A DNA stretch of 34,770 nucleotides from DATCRE01 sp964235605 (GTDB taxonomy: Bacteria; Bacteroidota; Bacteroidia; Cytophagales; Cyclobacteriaceae): the NCBI GenBank assembly GCA_964235605.1, contig CAXSCR010000050.1, positions 1 through 34,770 of the forward strand. The letters run 5' to 3'. Made by a program: the position numbers and the translations under genes. The notes below the pieces were generated by a model that was given only the letters and a program-made list of their open reading frames with translations, was not told the DNA's origin and did not search any database. Below, piece after piece: positions 13,858 to 23,100 of the stretch (the first letter of the stretch is position 1; each line of letters starts with the position of its first letter).

Positions 13858-14964
13858 ATGTCAAAACAACAAGACGATCGAGATAAATTATGGAATTCAA
13901 TGTATAAACAGCTTTTGGTGTTCAAAGGTGAATATGGGCATACCCGAGTTCCAGCTACCTATGATAAATCGCTTGCGAAATGGGTTTCCAGACAGCGTGA
14001 AAATGAAACATCTATGGTTCCAGCCAGAAAGAAAAAACTCCATACAATTAGATTTGCCTGGCACAGCGATATACTACTACTAGACGAACAAGCTTGGCTA
14101 TCCTGGTATGAACAGTTAAAGTTGTTTTATAAGAAGCATAGACACTTTCAAATTCCAAGTGCAAATGAACAATATACCTCTTTACGCATTTGGGTTGACA
14201 AGCAGCGAGCTTTAGAAGATAAAATGTCTTCGCACCGTAAATTGTTATTAAATCAAATTAAATTCAGATGGGGAAGCAAAATTAAAGCTGAACTAAATAC
14301 GCACTGGAATTTGATGTACAGTGAACTTACCCAATTCTATAAAGTAAATAAGCATTGCCGCGTTAGTAGTCACTCTAAAGAATTTCCCGAACTTGGACAA
14401 TGGGTAACAAGGCAAAGAAAATCGTGGAAGGAACTTGATACTCGGAAACGCAAAAAATTAACAGCGCTGAATTTTTCCACTTCGGATGAAATAGACAAGG
14501 AGAAACGCAAAAAATGGCTCACGATGTTCTCCAAGTTGAAACGTTATAAAGCGGAACACAAACATTGCCGTGTTCCAAGTAAGTATGAAAAGAATCCTGA
14601 ATTAGGAAGGTGGGTAGAAGTACAGCGTCTTGAAGAAAAAAAACTTACAGACTGGAAAAAAGACCACTTAAATTCATTGGGATTTGAATGGTCGAGAGAT
14701 ATTCAGGTTAAGAACGAAAAGCGATGGTATGCTATGTATTCGAAGCTAGAAAATTTCTACAAGCGTTTCGGACATTCATCAGTTCCCGAATACTGGAAAG
14801 AAGACCCTAAATTAGCAATATGGGTGACTTATCAACGAAGGCCAAAACTACCCCTTGCTCCAGAAAAGATACGTCTGCTTAAAGATTTGTCATTTGAATG
14901 GGTTCCAAAAGCCGGTAGACCAAGAAAGCGTAGTATTCGCGGTCAGTACGTAACTGAAATTTAA
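13858..14964 (+). CDS. Protein of five tandem helicase-associated (HA) domains with AT-hook-like tail (368 aa)
   Basis: Five units of ~57 residues run almost the full length: about 12-68, 80-138, 150-207, 220-278 and 290-348. Each has W..MY..L..F...H.H..VP near its start, L..WV..QR in the middle and L..L.F.W at the end, the helicase-associated domain pattern (PF03457 type), a small helical unit thought to bind nucleic acid. No helicase motif is present. The C-terminus has KAGRPRKRS, an AT-hook-like minor-groove motif. It is probably a DNA- or RNA-binding protein; target unknown. Stand-alone HA arrays are seen in Bacteroidetes and some eukaryotic algae. It converges on the downstream kinase gene. 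Confidence 0.85.
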   Translation: MSKQQDDRDKLWNSMYKQLLVFKGEYGHTRVPATYDKSLAKWVSRQRENETSMVPARKKKLHTIRFAWHSDILLLDEQAWLSWYEQLKLFYKKHRHFQIPSANEQYTSLRIWVDKQRALEDKMSSHRKLLLNQIKFRWGSKIKAELNTHWNLMYSELTQFYKVNKHCRVSSHSKEFPELGQWVTRQRKSWKELDTRKRKKLTALNFSTSDEIDKEKRKKWLTMFSKLKRYKAEHKHCRVPSKYEKNPELGRWVEVQRLEEKKLTDWKKDHLNSLGFEWSRDIQVKNEKRWYAMYSKLENFYKRFGHSSVPEYWKEDPKLAIWVTYQRRPKLPLAPEKIRLLKDLSFEWVPKAGRPRKRSIRGQYVTEI

Positions 14965-15026
14965 GTGTTTGATAAATTTTCACTTATCAGATATGTATTA
15001 GATTCCTTATGTTCATTTCTAATGTT

Positions 15027-17309
15027 CTATAAAAAATAGGGTTGCAATTTCGATAGAACTTCTACTCGGTTTGAAGCATTCATTTTTTTGAAGATATTCT
15101 CCAAATGCTTGTTTACAGTCCTTTCTGCAATATTCAAATTGCTAGCAATTATCTTGTTAGGGCATCCATTGGCTAGTTCTCCAATGATACTTATTTCTCG
15201 CCGCGTCAAACCATATTTATTGCAACGTTCTTCGAACCCTACAATTTCTTGTGTGTTATCATTTTTTAGCTTTGTATCATTTGTATCATTTGTATCACTA
15301 AGTGCATTCGTATTTATGGATGAGTGATAAGTCTGAAGGTTTGCAAAAGCTTCATTGATAATTACACGTTTTTGTTTTGCAATATTTGCTAGCAAAGACT
15401 CGGCCTTAGAAGCAAGTTCAATAATATTAAATGGTTTTTCAATATAGTCAACAGCCCCAAGTTGTAGACCATTTATTTTGTCTTCAATGGTTGTTTTAGC
15501 AGTAAGAAAAATAAAAGGGATGTGACCATACTTTTCCTCTGATATTGTCTCAAAAAATTGAAAGCCATCCATTCCCTCCATCATTACATCAGAAATGATG
15601 AGCTCAGGCGTTGCTCCGTTATCGAGGAGGTTGAGGGCAACATTTGCATTTATGGCATGATAAACATTAAATTTTTGTTTGAGATTACGAATGAGAAAAG
15701 ACAGAAGTTGTGGATTGTCCTCAATCACGAGGATTGTGGATTTTACGTTATCAAATATAACGTCGTCGATCTCGATATTGTACGTGCTGAAATTAGATTC
15801 TGTTGAAACTGAATGAATGGCAATGTGGTCACCTTCGCCAATCACATATTTCGGAAAGGCAACAGTAACGGTAGTCCCTTTGCCGGTATCACTATGTAAG
15901 GCAAGAATAGCGTTGATGTCCTGCGTGATTTTTTTTACGATTGGAAGCCCCAGGCCCATACCATCGTTCGCTCTACGGTTAGTTCCTAGCTGGAAATATG
16001 GTTCAAAAATTTTGGAATGGAATTCTGCAGGGATGCCGACCCCAGTATCTGTTACAGAAAATAAGAGTTGCTGGCCTGTTGAAATCAATTTGATTTCAAC
16101 AACTCCATTTGAATTGGTATACTTCATTGCGTTTTCTATAAGATTATTGGCAATACGCTCGAGAGCACCAGGGTGTGCCTTGATATATAAGCCATCTTCA
16201 ATCGTTTCATTAAGAGTGATTTTTTTTCCTTGAGCTAAGCATTTAAACAATGGAATTTTTGTTTTTAAAATGCCACTTATATCGCATACTTGGTCATGAT
16301 CATAAGTACTAAGCCCTTTTGAAAATCTTTCGGTATCAAAGAAATTGACAATGTCATTTGTTAGTCTCTGTGTATTTTGCTTGATAATTATCATTTCCTC
16401 GTTTGCTCCATACTTTCGGATATATTCATCAATGTAATTATTGATCAGCGTCAAAGGTGTTTTAGTCTCGTGCGCCAGGTTTAAGAATGTAGTGGTCTTC
16501 TGATTGTTTAACATGCGCTCGATTTCAATGGTTTTGCTCTCCTCAGTTGCTGCCTCGATGTTATTAACAACAATTGGCACTATTTTCAGGATGTCATGTG
16601 TGATACCAGAGAAAAAATAGGCCATTAAAAAACAAACTGTGATAAAGATAAACCAAATATTGAAGTACCGTTTAATCTTTGGCGGACTAAGGTGTGCAGT
16701 AGATAACTCCGCCTGCCTTTTAATTGCGTAGGTTTTCTTTTCATCTAAATCTTTCCTGTACTGCACAGCTTCATTGGGTGTCAAGTAGTGATATTCATAA
16801 TTCCATCCTCTTGAAAAGACATTTGCGAAGAGTGACCCTATCACAATGAGCGCCCAAATGATAACGACACGCCTTCCAAAAATTATTACCACTGAGAACA
16901 TTAGAGCGAGGGCAAAGCCAAAATCTGTAAGAATAGCGTCATTCGATGGATTGCCGACTCCAAGCATGTTGATTGTGCACATAAAAAGTATTGGAATCAG
17001 ACTTGCCGCTCCTGAAATGAAATCAAATTTTTCGAGAGTTGATTCCTTTAAAAAATATTTTGCCCTAAGCTTTTTTCTAACAAATGAAAGGTTGTAAAGA
17101 AGTGAAAGTAGGTTTGCACTGAAAGCAATGCCATAGACGTACAGTAAAATCGTCTCAGGAACAAATTTTCCAGTATTAAGTTTTTCCGAAATCAGGAACG
17201 TGGGGAGAAGGACCAAGTATGTTACATTGAGAATTATGACAAGCTTCCTTCGTGCCAAACCCAATGGATTCATCAACTGCTGTTTCGACGACTCAAGTAA
17301 ATGTTTCAT
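15027..17309 (-). CDS. Hybrid sensor kinase: 6-TM, HisKA, HATPase, receiver and LuxR-type HTH (760 aa)
   Basis: Six hydrophobic segments occupy residues ~23-233. A coiled region leads into the HisKA dimer, with H280 in LAHETKTPL. The ATPase domain has NLIENAMKYT (N box), DTGVGIP (G1) and GMGLGLPI (G2). A receiver domain follows with IEDN at its start, phospho-acceptor D574 in ISDVMMEG, the FLTAK strand and the EKPF Lys. The last ~65 residues are a LuxR-type HTH (LTRREISIIGELANG, NIAERTVNKHLENIF). Sensing, phosphotransfer and DNA binding are thus in one membrane protein. The linker between receiver and HTH contains a 9-bp tandem repeat. A TAAGG precedes the ATG at 17309, and the gene follows the GNAT-like gene by 7 nt. 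Confidence 0.92.
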   Translation of the reverse strand: MKHLLESSKQQLMNPLGLARRKLVIILNVTYLVLLPTFLISEKLNTGKFVPETILLYVYGIAFSANLLSLLYNLSFVRKKLRAKYFLKESTLEKFDFISGAASLIPILFMCTINMLGVGNPSNDAILTDFGFALALMFSVVIIFGRRVVIIWALIVIGSLFANVFSRGWNYEYHYLTPNEAVQYRKDLDEKKTYAIKRQAELSTAHLSPPKIKRYFNIWFIFITVCFLMAYFFSGITHDILKIVPIVVNNIEAATEESKTIEIERMLNNQKTTTFLNLAHETKTPLTLINNYIDEYIRKYGANEEMIIIKQNTQRLTNDIVNFFDTERFSKGLSTYDHDQVCDISGILKTKIPLFKCLAQGKKITLNETIEDGLYIKAHPGALERIANNLIENAMKYTNSNGVVEIKLISTGQQLLFSVTDTGVGIPAEFHSKIFEPYFQLGTNRRANDGMGLGLPIVKKITQDINAILALHSDTGKGTTVTVAFPKYVIGEGDHIAIHSVSTESNFSTYNIEIDDVIFDNVKSTILVIEDNPQLLSFLIRNLKQKFNVYHAINANVALNLLDNGATPELIISDVMMEGMDGFQFFETISEEKYGHIPFIFLTAKTTIEDKINGLQLGAVDYIEKPFNIIELASKAESLLANIAKQKRVIINEAFANLQTYHSSINTNALSDTNDTNDTKLKNDNTQEIVGFEERCNKYGLTRREISIIGELANGCPNKIIASNLNIAERTVNKHLENIFKKMNASNRVEVLSKLQPYFL
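15271..15297. repeat. Three perfect 9-bp tandem repeats inside the kinase gene
   Basis: TTTGTATCA occurs three times in a row without mismatch. On the minus strand it encodes an in-frame Asp-Thr-Asn repeat (SDTNDTNDTK) in the linker between the receiver and the HTH. A change in copy number would lengthen or shorten the linker without breaking the frame. Confidence 0.85.
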
Positions 17310-17316
17310 TGCCTTA

Positions 17317-18507
17317 TTAGGTTATATCAATCGCTGATATGTAAGCAGGAGAATTTTTAATACAAAGCATTTCTTCTTCACTCATACCATTAAAACGACC
17401 GATAACTTCTCCAGAAATTGGTTTTGATAGCTTGCCCGCAATCCCCAAGTTTAAACTTTTGATTGAATTGAATAGAGTAGATTTTTCATCCAAAAACATT
17501 AACGCACATTTTAATCTGTGATGTGAGAGAAGTCCCTCGATTAACTTGCTTATGGATAATTCATGGCCGGGCGCATGATAGATTCCCTCAATTGCTAAAA
17601 AACGGAAATCCTGGTTTAAGATCCTATTGAGTATAGGAATACGAGAAATAGCAGCTATGGCCGTTACTCCAAATTTACCAGGCATTGATAGAATTTTCCA
17701 ATTATCAACTGCTGCCTGAAGTCCAGCAACAATCTTACCTTCTTGGCGTAAAACGTAGTATGAATATTTACCTAAAAGGTTTTCATAATTAAACATAGAA
17801 TAGCTCGAATAAAAATCTCTTAAGAGAATCCGCATATGGTCATATTCTGCGGGCGGTAATTGTTCAATTCTTTTGTGTTGGTTTGGAAATATTCTCCCAA
17901 ACATAATAGGCTTAAAATAGCGTAATGAAGTAAATCCGAATTCCATACAAAGCTTTTTGGATCTTTCATTGTTTGGGTCAACATAGGCATAGTGATAGAA
18001 TCTTGAACCCTCTGCTTTACCAAAATTTGTCCCTTTTAATATATCGTGGATTTCCGTACGAAGCAGTGAGGTTGAATTGGATTTTCTGGATTTTCCCCAT
18101 GCCCGAAAACTAGGTTTGAAACTGAAGTAACGGATATAAAATGAGTCAATCTTTCCCTTGTTAGGATCAAGACTCTCCCTTTCACAAAAGCAACAAGTCC
18201 CAATTAATGAGGTACCTTTTTTTAAATTAACAAAATGTGGGTTCTGAATTCCGAATAGCTTCGAACGCATCGTAGCGTGTTGATAAACCATACTTTTTTT
18301 GGGGGTGCCTATGGTATTTTGTTCCAAGAGGGATACTATTTCCGCGGTTGGCGATGTTTCTACTTTTAAAAATTTTGGATTCAATTCAATACGTAAAATT
18401 TGCGCTAAGTTAACTGCATTATATTGATCGAAACAAATTCTCAGCGTCTTGTATTTAGCTTTCTGGCTGCTAGCCTTAAGTTTTAACCATACCTGTTGCT
18501 TGCCCAT
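17317..18507 (-). CDS. GNAT-like acyltransferase-related protein (396 aa)
   Basis: The sequence has the look of a double GNAT-fold protein. The N-terminal half includes DSFYIRYFSFKP and a YAYVDPNNERSKKLCMEFGF segment, typical of GNAT C-terminal strands and helices where a residue run after N..A/S...Y..GF is common. The C-terminal half includes YYVLRQEGKIVAGLQAAV and IYHAPGHELSISKLIEGLL, resembling the acetyl-CoA-binding strand and helix. No membrane segment. It precedes the hybrid kinase by 7 nt in the same direction, so both are probably one transcript; the enzyme could act on a signal sensed by, or a product controlled by, the kinase. Substrate unknown. Confidence 0.6.
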   Translation of the reverse strand: MGKQQVWLKLKASSQKAKYKTLRICFDQYNAVNLAQILRIELNPKFLKVETSPTAEIVSLLEQNTIGTPKKSMVYQHATMRSKLFGIQNPHFVNLKKGTSLIGTCCFCERESLDPNKGKIDSFYIRYFSFKPSFRAWGKSRKSNSTSLLRTEIHDILKGTNFGKAEGSRFYHYAYVDPNNERSKKLCMEFGFTSLRYFKPIMFGRIFPNQHKRIEQLPPAEYDHMRILLRDFYSSYSMFNYENLLGKYSYYVLRQEGKIVAGLQAAVDNWKILSMPGKFGVTAIAAISRIPILNRILNQDFRFLAIEGIYHAPGHELSISKLIEGLLSHHRLKCALMFLDEKSTLFNSIKSLNLGIAGKLSKPISGEVIGRFNGMSEEEMLCIKNSPAYISAIDIT

Positions 18508-18995
18508 CCAGGCGTTATAATTTTATAAAATAATTGCTTTTGCACCAAGAAAATAATCGTCGTTTTAAGTTCATGGTACCGTTAAGATCCGTTTTTATTG
18601 ATAAATAGGTATAAATGCGTATGAAAATACGTCATTTCACGTATTGTTTCCGGCCTGCGGAGTTCGAAAATTTGAAACATTATATAAAGGAATGAGAGTC
18701 ATTGATCCTCCCCCTTTTTATTTGCTTTGTTAAAGCAGAGACATCAACACATGTAAGATTTAAATAACGTAAATGGCGTAACTGAATGTAAAATATTACT
18801 TTTGTCTTTTAGAACGTGGCTCGCATATATGGATTTTTACCTACTGACAGAAATTGTCTAAACCGACTTATATTTTGCAAAGAAATTGACTATCCTAATT
18901 TTAAATTGTTGACCATTAATATTGAAAGGGAAGTATTGCCTCCACTTTTCTTTAAAAACTAGAAATTCTCCATATGACCCATTCTCCAAAACTAT
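18508..18995. other. Divergent intergenic region with a short palindrome
   Basis: This 488-base gap separates the minus-strand GNAT/kinase pair from the plus-strand RHS locus and must contain both promoters. I could not place a promoter with confidence. A perfect inverted repeat AATACGT (18626-18632) / ACGTATT (18639-18645) with a 6-base spacer lies about 120 bases upstream of the GNAT gene and could be an operator, perhaps for the neighbouring HTH regulator. No coding sequence or RNA gene is seen. Confidence 0.4.
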
Positions 18996-19544
18996 ATGTA
19001 TCATAATATGACAAAGAAAAATATTATAGATGTCGTTTTTAAAGTCTTTACAATAGCAGGTTTAGTAACGCTACTGGTCCTGCACTTGGACAAGCAGAAT
19101 GCAATTGTTTATGTAGACGTAATGAAACTTGTAAGTGGATACAATGAGGTAAAAATAGCACGTAGCGAATTAGAATTACAAACGAAGGAATTCCAGGCTA
19201 AACTTGACACCTTAAAAATTGAATTGGAATCTGAAATCAAGCGGTACGAATTAGATAACAAGAGTTTGACAACAAAGGAGAGAGTATTAACCCAAAACCT
19301 TATTACCACGAAACAGGAGCAGTTGGCAAACTATCAAACAATTGTAACTGAAAAACTCCAGCAGCAAGATAAGATTTTAACTGAAAGGGTTTTAGGGAAA
19401 GTGGATGATTATGTAAAAAAGTATGGCAAAGAAAAAGGTTATGATATCATCATGGCTTCTACACAATATGGTAATATTTTGTTTGGTAAAGAGGGAAAAG
19501 ATATTACTGAGAACGTTTTAAAAGGCTTGAATGATGGACTTTAA
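18996..19544 (+). CDS. OmpH/Skp-like periplasmic chaperone (182 aa)
   Basis: An N-terminal hydrophobic signal/anchor (VVFKVFTIAGLVTLLVLHL) is followed by AIVYVDVMKLVSGYNEVK, the conserved entry strand of OmpH/Skp proteins, then two long charged helices (~55-125) forming the tentacle-like coiled hairpin, and the returning strand YDIIMASTQYGNILFG. Skp-type proteins are periplasmic holdases that keep unfolded exported proteins soluble. Length fits the family. It is the first gene of the RHS locus; its 3' end overlaps the next gene by 14 nt. A copy dedicated to the two giant secreted RHS proteins downstream is an attractive inference. A second possible ATG is at 19008. Confidence 0.82.
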   Translation: MYHNMTKKNIIDVVFKVFTIAGLVTLLVLHLDKQNAIVYVDVMKLVSGYNEVKIARSELELQTKEFQAKLDTLKIELESEIKRYELDNKSLTTKERVLTQNLITTKQEQLANYQTIVTEKLQQQDKILTERVLGKVDDYVKKYGKEKGYDIIMASTQYGNILFGKEGKDITENVLKGLNDGL

Positions 19545-20142
19545 TACTTTGAAGAAAATTAGTCTTTTAATGCTTGTTTTGTTTGATAACTCATGTGCAA
19601 AGGAGCAAGTAACGGTAGACGAGTTGAAATCCTATGTAATGGATAGCAAAAATGGACTACGTAAATCAGCCACAAAAAATGGAATTACGATAGAAGCTAT
19701 TTATAGACCAACAGAGTTAGTGTTAGCGCAACAACTGGATGGGATAATAAACTTAAATGAAAGACAAGAGATAAAAGAAAGGATTAGCAATCTCACTTAC
19801 TTTATTTTGAAGTTATCAAACAATAACAAGACTCTTGAGACGAAATACATATCTGACCCTGGCAGCTTGCAGGCTCTAAACAGTTACTTGTCATCTGATA
19901 TTAAGGACAACATTTCCTTAATAACTGAAGGAGAGACAATACCGACGTTAGATATCGTCTACACACCCTCATTTGAGGCCTCATCATTTACAAATATTAT
20001 GATCGTTTTTAAAGGTGATCTCAACACAGAGGGCAACTTTGTAGTGCTGCGGTTAACTGACGATTTCTTAGGCATTGGCATCATTGAGTTCACGTTTAAT
20101 CTTAGTCACATAAAAAAAGCACCAACCCTTAATCTAAAATAA
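19531..20142 (+). CDS. Putative secreted lipoprotein of the RHS locus (203 aa)
   Basis: The N-terminus (KKISLLMLVLFDNSCAKEQ) looks like a lipoprotein signal with C22 as lipidation site, although the residues before the Cys (DNS) are not the ideal lipobox. The mature part contains a helical stretch and a long beta-rich C-terminal half (TLDIVYTPSFEASSF, NFVVLRLTDDFLGIGI). No family recognised. It overlaps the chaperone gene and ends 1 nt before the first RHS gene, so it is very probably translated with them, perhaps as an envelope partner for export or anchoring of the RHS proteins. Confidence 0.6.
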   Translation: MMDFNTLKKISLLMLVLFDNSCAKEQVTVDELKSYVMDSKNGLRKSATKNGITIEAIYRPTELVLAQQLDGIINLNERQEIKERISNLTYFILKLSNNNKTLETKYISDPGSLQALNSYLSSDIKDNISLITEGETIPTLDIVYTPSFEASSFTNIMIVFKGDLNTEGNFVVLRLTDDFLGIGIIEFTFNLSHIKKAPTLNLK

Positions 20143-20143
20143 T

Positions 20144-23100
20144 ATGAGATTTCTACGAACCGGTTTCATACACCGATTAATTTCTGTTTTTCTACTTTTG
20201 ATCTTTATACAATCTCTGATCTTACCACAATTTGCTTTTGCGTTAACTACAGGTCCACACCAGCCAGAGTACATCTCCTACGAAGAGCCTGGGGCTACAG
20301 ACATGGTCAACCTCCTTACTGGGGATTTTAGTTACAATCTTCCGATACTAGATGTGCCTGGACCTGAAGGTGGGTTTTCTTTGCCTCTTTCCTATCATGG
20401 AGGTGTCGGACCTGAGCAACAGGCTTCGTGGGTTGGTCTCGGATTTTCGCTTAATGCCGGAGCCATTACGAGAAACATTAATGCATTTCCTGATGATGCT
20501 AATGGCGAATCGCAAGTTGTAGCCGTGAAAGACCTGACAGGGGCAAGAGGATGGGACGCAAATATACTTGGAATCGGACGCATGGGATGGAGCAATCAAG
20601 TTGGCCATTATGGAAGCTTAAGTCTATTAAGCATTGTTAATGCAAGCTGGGGTGAATCTACGCATGAGATTGGTATTATTGGACTCAACGTAACAGAGGA
20701 AGGTTTTCGGGTGAACCCTGTTCAGACTGCCTTAGGGGTAGTCACTATTGCAACATTTGGAGCTGGATCTGCTATTGGTGGCGCAGGAGCTATAGCTAAA
20801 AATATAGCAATTTCTTCGGCCATGTCAATCGCAGGTTCTGGCGCAGCTTCCCTTGCCCAGGGCAGTGCAACTCCAAGACCATCTACCGATGGCTATTGGA
20901 AATATAGTAAGGAAGAGCGTAAGAACTGGGGTTTGAAGATAGCATCAGGCGGCGTAGTAAACGTAAATGAATACAAAATATGGCTAAATCAGACCCGTGT
21001 TGAAAACATGTATGGTCTCCTTTATCTTGGTAACGCCCCTACCGCTGATTATGATGATCTAAATTGGCCATTAGGGGTTACTTTAAATGTCGATGATGTT
21101 CCAACAACACTTAAGTGGTTTCCAACAGCAACCGGGACTTCAAACCAGGGTTCAGCCAGTGATGTGAATTATACTTCACATTATTCAGATGATTTTGTCA
21201 ACACAAACAATCCTACAGGGCTAGCCACTGATAATTTTTCAGTTAAAGCACCCGGTATCACCGGTAGCATTAAGCCGTACAGGCTCGATATAGGTTCGGT
21301 TAGTATGGCCCGGGAGATGACCAGTAAGCATAATAGGTTAGCACCAATACAGTTTTTGGAAAATACAACTGCAAATAAAGTTCCATTTATCTATGAGGGT
21401 CAAGTCTCCAATTCTTATTTCCATCACGTAGGTGGTAGCTCATCAGTTACAACACCCACATTCAATTTTGGGATCAGTTACAATAAAGCTCCTGCCAGCT
21501 TAGAGTTTAATTTAAAGGATGTAATTTTTAAAAAACAACGTATCCGAAGTGACATAGCAAGTGCTAAAAAGATACCACAAAGCAATCACATTGAATGGTT
21601 AACCAACCAGGAAATAAGGTCGCAGATGACCTACAACACTACTAAGTTTATCGATATCTTAAGCGGAGGTAATGGCCCCACTGTTTCAACTTCCTCAGAT
21701 CGCTTTCTATTTAGAAAACCTCCTGTTACATTATTTGCTACCTCGACGATGAATGGTTTTGCACCAGTAGCTATTCCTGTACCTGATGCTACTTTCTTAC
21801 AGAATATCGTTGCTAACTCAACGAAAATCACAATAACAATAGCCATGTATGAAAATGCAAGCGCTATGAATAATGGTATTATTTCGACGTATGAAAAATT
21901 CGAGAATATACTTGTTACAAGTGTGGATCTGACAAACAATAAAATTAGCGTCGCAGCAAACAGTGCAATGTCAGCTCTAAATGGAAAGAGAGTAGATATT
22001 GAAATGCAGATTGCCTCCACATCTCCCAATGCGTTAGTGAAAGAAACCTCTATTGGTGGTTTTTGTATAACCCGGCCAGACGGATACACCTACCACTTTG
22101 CACTGCCTAATTATGACTACGATCAAAGAACAGAAGTTGTAGATACAAATGATCCCAACCAAAATTCAATAGTAAAAAGACCTGTTCCTTTCGCCAATAC
22201 CTGGTTGTTAACAACGGTCACAGGATCGGATTTTATTGACAGAAATTCTAATGGTCTGGCAGATGATGGCGATTGGGGGCATTGGGTAAATCTTCATTAT
22301 GGTATTCATAGTAATAATTATAAGTGGCGGCTGCCATTTGAAGGCTACAGGATAGAAAATGGTACTGCAAAAAAAACTTATTCCGAAGGAAGAAAGCAAC
22401 TTATATATCTGAATGGTATAGAAACAAGATCACACATTGCGCTGTTTAAGAAAAGTTTACGTCAGGACGGACGGGATGCACAGGGTGAAAATTATCCTTT
22501 AAAACTAGATGACATTACGTTAATGTCAAAAGAGAGTTATAAACGACTTGTAGCAAATTCATCCTATGGTTTTTTAGATTTTAGAAACAAAGTAAATATC
22601 GTACTTACATCCTTGTCATCAACGGCACAGAGCTTCGTTGATATCAATACATTTAAAAAAATAAAATTCACCTATGATAATACGCTGTGTTTAGGGACTA
22701 AAAACTCCAGTTCAGGAAAGCTTACGTTAAAAAGGCTTTCAATATCTGGCAGAAGTAATGCAAAGCTGGTTCCCGATTACGTTTTTGAATATAATAATAA
22801 TAATCCGGCGTATAATATACATCAATGGGATGCCTTTGGCATGTATAAGGCAGGAGGCAGAGAGGATTTCTGGTCTCATGAGGCGGATCAGAACAGCACT
22901 GGATCTGAATGGTCGCTGAGTAGCATTCTTACGCCTCTTGGCAGTAAGATCAACATAAACTATGAGCGGGATGACTATGCATCTGTATCTGGAAAAGATG
23001 TCTTTGCTCTACCGGTATACGCCAAACCAATAGGCTATGACATTAGAAATACAGTCTTAAACTATCCTAATGCTACCTATGAACTTGAAATTGGGCCAAT

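Noticed and set aside
14963..14990. Weak hairpins between the convergent HA-repeat and kinase genes
   Set aside because: Stems of 5-6 bp made mostly of A-T pairs and no convincing T run; too weak to call a bidirectional terminator.
18850..18880. Bacteroidetes-type promoter before the OmpH-like gene
   Set aside because: A TATATTTTG is present but has one extra base compared with TAnnTTTG, and the upstream TTG is at the wrong distance.
20348..22399. Minus-strand open frames inside the first RHS gene
   Set aside because: They overlap a long gene with clear protein features on the plus strand, and their translations are rich in Cys, Ile and Ser without family features.
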